Source: SB11 sp965222995 (lineage in GTDB: Bacteria > Bacteroidota > Bacteroidia > UBA8524). Taken from it: a stretch of 64,000 nucleotides of DNA. Position numbers and translations under genes: made by a program. Each line of letters starts with the position of its first letter. Within the stretch, counting starts at the first letter, position 1. The stretch spans positions 372,001 through 436,000 of the forward strand of contig OZ244977.1 of assembly GCA_965222995.1 (NCBI GenBank). The letters run 5' to 3'. The notes below the pieces were generated by a model. The model ran no database searches. It had not been told where the DNA came from and saw only the letters and a list, made by a program, of their open reading frames with translations. This document shows positions 60,246 to 64,000 of this stretch, in pieces.

Positions 60246-61538
60246 ATGATTGCATTGGTAGACTGTAATAACTTTTATGCTTCTTGCGAAAGGGTGTTCC
60301 GTCCTGATTTAAGGGATAAACCTGTAGTAGTCCTTTCTAATAACGATGGATGTGTAATTGCTCGTAGTTCAGAAGCTAAGGAATTAGGAATACCTATGGC
60401 AGAACCCGCATATAAAATAAGAGAAATAGTTGAAAGGGGAGAAGTAGCGGTTTTTTCTTCAAACTATACTTTGTATGGTGACATGTCAAACCGAATTATG
60501 AATACACTCTCATTATTTACACCTGATATTGAAGTATATTCTATTGATGAATCTTTTTTAAATCTATACGGGCTAGAATACAAAGATATGAGGGCGTATG
60601 GGTTGCAAATGATAAATACGGTGGGTAAAAGTACAGGAATGCCTATTAGTGTGGGTATTGGGGCTACCAAAACCTTGGCCAAGGTAGCCAATCGCTTAGC
60701 AAAGAAAAACCCACATAGCAAAGGTGTTTGGGTAATACCCAATGACACATCAGAGTTGATGGAAACATTGAAACAAGTACCTATACAAAGTATTTGGGGA
60801 ATAGGGCACAACTATGGAAAGTTTTTAAAAAACAGCAAAGTAGAAACAGGGTATGATTTTGTGCAAAAACCGCTTAGTTGGGTGCAAAAAAATATGAAAG
60901 TAGTGGGACTACGAACTTGGAAGGAATTACAAGGCGAACCTTGTATAGATATGGAAGATGAATTAGTTGAGAAAAAAGCTATATGTACATCTCGCAGCTT
61001 TGGAAGGTTACTAAACGAAAGGGAATTGCTTGAAGAAGCCATAACCTATTTTGCTACTACATGTGCTGCTAAACTTAGGGCACAGCATAGTTGTGCCGCT
61101 GCAATGAAGGTGTTTGCATATACAAACCCTTTGCGTAGAGACCAACCCCAATATAAAGCACGGGTATGGTATACTTTTCATACGCCTACTAATAACACAG
61201 TTGAAATGGTTAAGCAAGCCATTAACAATTTTAGGGCGGTGTACAAACAAAGGGATAGACACGGAACGCCTATATATTATAAAAATGGTGGGGTAATAGT
61301 GGCAGGTATAGTTCCACAAAATCAGGTACAGGGAAATATATTTAATGCTCCAAGTGACAGCAAACAAATGGAGTTGATGAAAGCTATTGATAAACTAAAC
61401 AGCCATTTAGGAAAAACAGCTGTTACCATTGGTTCTCAAGGAAACATTACTGAAAAACAAGATTGGATGTTGCGTTGTGCCCATCGCTCGCCAAAGTTTA
61501 CTACCCGATTGAAAGAAATAGTTAAGATTAAAGCCTAA
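60246..61538 (+). CDS. umuC: Y-family DNA polymerase V subunit UmuC
   Basis: The product is 430 aa. The palm and fingers motifs are IALVDCNNFYASCERVFRPD, NNDGCVIARS and YSIDESFLN. The helix-hairpin-helix region has SIWGIGHNYGKFL, and the C-terminal DUF4113-type end has MLRCAHRSPKFTTRL. It performs error-prone translesion synthesis with UmuD'. The gene abuts umuD and its stop overlaps that of the convergent gmhA. Confidence 0.96.
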   Translation: MIALVDCNNFYASCERVFRPDLRDKPVVVLSNNDGCVIARSSEAKELGIPMAEPAYKIREIVERGEVAVFSSNYTLYGDMSNRIMNTLSLFTPDIEVYSIDESFLNLYGLEYKDMRAYGLQMINTVGKSTGMPISVGIGATKTLAKVANRLAKKNPHSKGVWVIPNDTSELMETLKQVPIQSIWGIGHNYGKFLKNSKVETGYDFVQKPLSWVQKNMKVVGLRTWKELQGEPCIDMEDELVEKKAICTSRSFGRLLNERELLEEAITYFATTCAAKLRAQHSCAAAMKVFAYTNPLRRDQPQYKARVWYTFHTPTNNTVEMVKQAINNFRAVYKQRDRHGTPIYYKNGGVIVAGIVPQNQVQGNIFNAPSDSKQMELMKAIDKLNSHLGKTAVTIGSQGNITEKQDWMLRCAHRSPKFTTRLKEIVKIKA

Positions 61539-62107
61539 GTGCTTAGTCCATTTTCAATATAATCCATAAACGAGTGGATTACCTTTATATGGATTTCTTG
61601 GGCACGGTCTGCATATTTGCTGTGTGGTGCGCGTATTTCCACATCAACTAAACTTGCCATCGCACCGCCGTTTTTACCGGTAAGCCCCACTACTTTCATT
61701 CCTTTTTTGTGAGCAGCATCAATAGCATTTAATACGTTTTTTGAGTTACCGCTGGTACTAATGGCTAGCAAAATATCGCCTTTGTTACCAACTGCCTGTA
61801 CATAGCGAGAAAAAACGTGTTCATATCCGTAATCATTACTTACGCACGATATATGTGAGGGGTCGCTAATAGAAATAGCCGCAATAGGTTCTCGGTTATC
61901 TTTAAAACGCCCTGTAAGCTCCTCGGCAAAATGCATGGCATCACACATACTGCCGCCATTGCCACAAGAAATTATCTTCTTTCCCGCCTTTAAAGCCTTA
62001 ACCATCTCCTCACCGCCGGCAACAATATTTTTTATATTATCATCGTCGCTCAAGAAATTTTGCAACACTTGATGAGCCTCTAAAAAATTCTTACGAATTA
62101 TCTCCAT
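61535..62107 (-). CDS. gmhA: Phosphoheptose (D-sedoheptulose 7-phosphate) isomerase
   Basis: The product is 190 aa, a SIS-domain isomerase. The motif CGNGGSMCDAMHFAEELTGRF holds one zinc His and the catalytic Glu, the phosphate loop is ISTSGNSKNVL, and the C-terminal DRAQEIHIKVIHSFMD supplies the other ligands. It starts ADP-heptose synthesis for the LPS inner core. The start overlaps the stop of the DsbD-like gene (TAATG), so the two are coupled. Confidence 0.93.
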   Translation of the reverse strand: MEIIRKNFLEAHQVLQNFLSDDDNIKNIVAGGEEMVKALKAGKKIISCGNGGSMCDAMHFAEELTGRFKDNREPIAAISISDPSHISCVSNDYGYEHVFSRYVQAVGNKGDILLAISTSGNSKNVLNAIDAAHKKGMKVVGLTGKNGGAMASLVDVEIRAPHSKYADRAQEIHIKVIHSFMDYIENGLST

Positions 62108-64000
62108 TATTTTTTATCGGCTTTTATGCCATGTCTTTTATTAAACAGTTCTTTTGCTCCATCTAAAAACTTAATAAATTCAGCTACATCGTAATCAGCC
62201 TGACGAGGTTCTGCCAATAGCTCTTCGTTATTATCTAATAAACAATAGTTGGGTTGTGCATTACTACCAAAATAACAAACTTGTATATCAGCATTTACAC
62301 GCCCTATTGTTTTCTTCACCTTACCATCAGCTTTAGAGGTTACCCAATCGCTTTCAGGTAACTCGGTTCTATCATCTACATATAAGGCAACAACCACAAA
62401 ATCCTCTTCTAGTCTTTTTAGTACTCCTGGGTCAGCCCAAACCTGTTCTTCCATTTTTCTACAGTTTACACAACCATGTCCTGTAAAATCTATAAATAAT
62501 GGTTTTTTCTGGTCTATAGCGCATTGCATGGCTTGCTTATAATCGAAATAGCCTTTCAAGCCGTGAGGTAAATGCAGCTTCTCACCGTACTTAGGTTTTT
62601 CGCATAAAGTACCTTTACCCTCACCACGAATCATGGCAGGAATATTGAAATCATGCGAGGTAGTTGGCGGTAGATAACCCGCTAAACCGGGCAAAGAAGC
62701 TCCCCACATACCGGGAACTAAGTATACTACAAAGCTAAATGTGATGATGGATAAAAATAAGCGGGGAACACTTAAATAAGGTACATCACTATCGTGGGCA
62801 AACTTTAATTTCCCTAATAAGTATACACCCATTAAGGCAAAAATTACTATCCAAAGTGCTATATAAACCTCACGGTCTAGAATACCCCAGTGATAAGTTT
62901 GGTCGGCTACACTTAAAAACTTTAACCCGAAAGCTAACTCTACAAAACCTAAAACTACTTTTACACTATTAAGCCAACCACCTGATTTTGGTAAACCTTC
63001 TAACCATTTAGGAAAAATAGCAAATAAGGTAAAAGGTAATGCAAAGGCTAATGAAAAGCCTAGCATACCCACTATGGGTCTTTGTACGCTACCTTGTGAA
63101 GCTTCAACCAATATACTACCCACTATGGGACCTGTACATGAAAAAGAAACCAGTACTAGCGTAAATGCCATAAAAAATACTCCAACTAGCCCTCCTCTAT
63201 CGCTTTGCTTGTCTACTTTATTTACAAAGCTGCTGGGTAGTGTAATTTCAAACAAGCCAAAGAAAGACATGGCGAAGATTACAAATACTAAAAAGAAAAT
63301 AATATTTACAATAGCGTTAGTAGAGAACTCATTGGCTCCTTGTGCCCCAAAAAGTAAAGAGAATATGGTACCTATTATGGTATAAATAATAATAATAAAG
63401 GCACCGTATAAAAATGCGTTTCTTAATCCTTTTGCTTTGCCTCCACTTCCTTTTAAAAAGAAAGTAACCGTCATAGGTATCATGGGGAATACGCATGGAG
63501 TTAACAATGCCACCAACCCTGAAAGAAATGCTACGATAAAGAATAACCATAAGTTGTCATCTTCCTCCTTTGTCTCTACTATTCCGTCTTCACCTGCAAA
63601 TTTTTTCACTTGGCAATCCCCACCCTCTAATATAGAGGTACTATGGTATGCTCCTGTATCTTTTTTTTCAGCTTCAGCTTGTGCTTTTGCAATGGAGTCT
63701 GCTTTAGCTAAACTATCTTCAGTTGTAATAACATCAGGTTGAGCATTTTCCGGTGTATCAACAACTTCTGTGGTTTTCGGTTCAACAGTAGTAGTACCAC
63801 CACCTATGGTTTTAATGGTGGTTTGTAAATCTACCTCAAATTGTACACATTGCTCATCGCACATTTGGTAGTACAGGTTAACCTTTACTGTTGGGTTTGC
63901 CGAAAGTACCTTTAGCTTATGTCTAAACTCTGCCTTATGCTTAAAAAAAGTAACATCACCCTCCCATACATCATCGTATTCCTTTATTTGACCAATGGGT
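62107..64000 (-). CDS. DsbD-type thiol:disulfide interchange protein (N-terminus beyond window)
   Basis: The frame is open to the window edge. At least 630 aa are visible. The residues before 63864 translate as part of a DsbD N-terminal domain (VWEGDVTFFKHKAEFRH, then YYQMCDEQC with its Cys pair). A low-complexity linker follows, then an eight-helix DsbD/CcdA membrane domain with conserved cysteines in LLTPCVFPMIPM and FSCTGPIVGSIL. It ends in a thioredoxin-like domain with CVNC in GHGCVNCRKMEEQ. It carries reducing power from the cytoplasm to the periplasm. It is first in a coupled pair with gmhA. Confidence 0.93.
   Translation of the reverse strand, partial: PIGQIKEYDDVWEGDVTFFKHKAEFRHKLKVLSANPTVKVNLYYQMCDEQCVQFEVDLQTTIKTIGGGTTTVEPKTTEVVDTPENAQPDVITTEDSLAKADSIAKAQAEAEKKDTGAYHSTSILEGGDCQVKKFAGEDGIVETKEEDDNLWLFFIVAFLSGLVALLTPCVFPMIPMTVTFFLKGSGGKAKGLRNAFLYGAFIIIIYTIIGTIFSLLFGAQGANEFSTNAIVNIIFFLVFVIFAMSFFGLFEITLPSSFVNKVDKQSDRGGLVGVFFMAFTLVLVSFSCTGPIVGSILVEASQGSVQRPIVGMLGFSLAFALPFTLFAIFPKWLEGLPKSGGWLNSVKVVLGFVELAFGLKFLSVADQTYHWGILDREVYIALWIVIFALMGVYLLGKLKFAHDSDVPYLSVPRLFLSIITFSFVVYLVPGMWGASLPGLAGYLPPTTSHDFNIPAMIRGEGKGTLCEKPKYGEKLHLPHGLKGYFDYKQAMQCAIDQKKPLFIDFTGHGCVNCRKMEEQVWADPGVLKRLEEDFVVVALYVDDRTELPESDWVTSKADGKVKKTIGRVNADIQVCYFGSNAQPNYCLLDNNEELLAEPRQADYDVAEFIKFLDGAKELFNKRHGIKADKK

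Overview
The window is a gene-dense, low-GC chromosomal segment from a member of the Bacteroidota. The evidence is as follows. Several secreted proteins end in type IX secretion (T9SS) sorting domains. There is a MurF-alanine racemase fusion, an Omp28-like/DUF6029-like pair, and a TatA-GatA pair. Many start codons are preceded by the Bacteroidota-type -7 box TAnnTTTG rather than by Shine-Dalgarno sequences. No rRNA, tRNA, CRISPR array, insertion sequence or prophage was seen. No gene-free stretch exceeds 300 bases once one under-called reading frame (27238-28488) is extended to its true N-terminus.

Layout. 1-2958: the N-terminus of a membrane sensor kinase (cut by the window edge), a cyclase-family hydrolase and a secreted subtilase. 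3016-10780 (mostly minus): cell-wall and housekeeping genes, namely an M23/LysM peptidase, ribF, tag, the murF-alr fusion, rsgA and metF, with a plus-strand CHAP protein between. 10933-17605 (plus): a large secreted repeat protein with a T9SS partner, a YcxB-like membrane protein, tatA-gatA, and a LysM protein whose lytic transglycosylase domain has lost its catalytic Glu. 17608-20681 (minus): an ECF sigma factor overlapping a gene for a predicted envelope-spanning anti-sigma/beta-barrel protein, which overlaps a PKD lipoprotein gene. 20781-33203 (minus): surface and envelope genes, namely a six-PKD T9SS protein, xerD, the Omp28-like/DUF6029-like pair, an FAD oxidoreductase without a canonical start codon, and two tandem FG-GAP T9SS paralogs.

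33328-38283 (plus): a stand-alone murF, then a compact cassette of a fatty-acid-hydroxylase-like membrane protein, a StlD/DarB-like ketosynthase fused to a heme-oxygenase-like diiron oxidase domain, and an unrecognised protein. This cassette is the best candidate for an undescribed biosynthetic pathway. 38280-50747: a GT2/sugar-transferase fusion, recR, a PAS histidine kinase with a secreted beta-rich protein, an antiporter, a UbiA-like protein, an LpxH-like phosphoesterase with a glycosyltransferase, a GNAT-YoaP protein, a cupin, an orphan protein and glyA. 50764-50977: intergenic repeats. 50992-58225: a nucleoid-associated protein, a transglutaminase-like protein, an Lhr-type helicase and the phosphoesterase PdeM (half of the ligase-associated DNA-repair set), plus SRPBCC, VOC and DinB proteins. 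58334-64000: a PAS-PAS-DHp-receiver protein without a kinase domain, umuDC behind a strong palindrome, gmhA, and a DsbD-type thiol transporter that runs off the window.

Recurring themes are envelope construction (murF twice, lipid A and sugar enzymes, peptidoglycan hydrolases), T9SS surface display, and DNA repair (tag, recR, xerD, Lhr helicase, PdeM, umuDC). Convergent genes are packed so tightly that three pairs share stop-codon bases.
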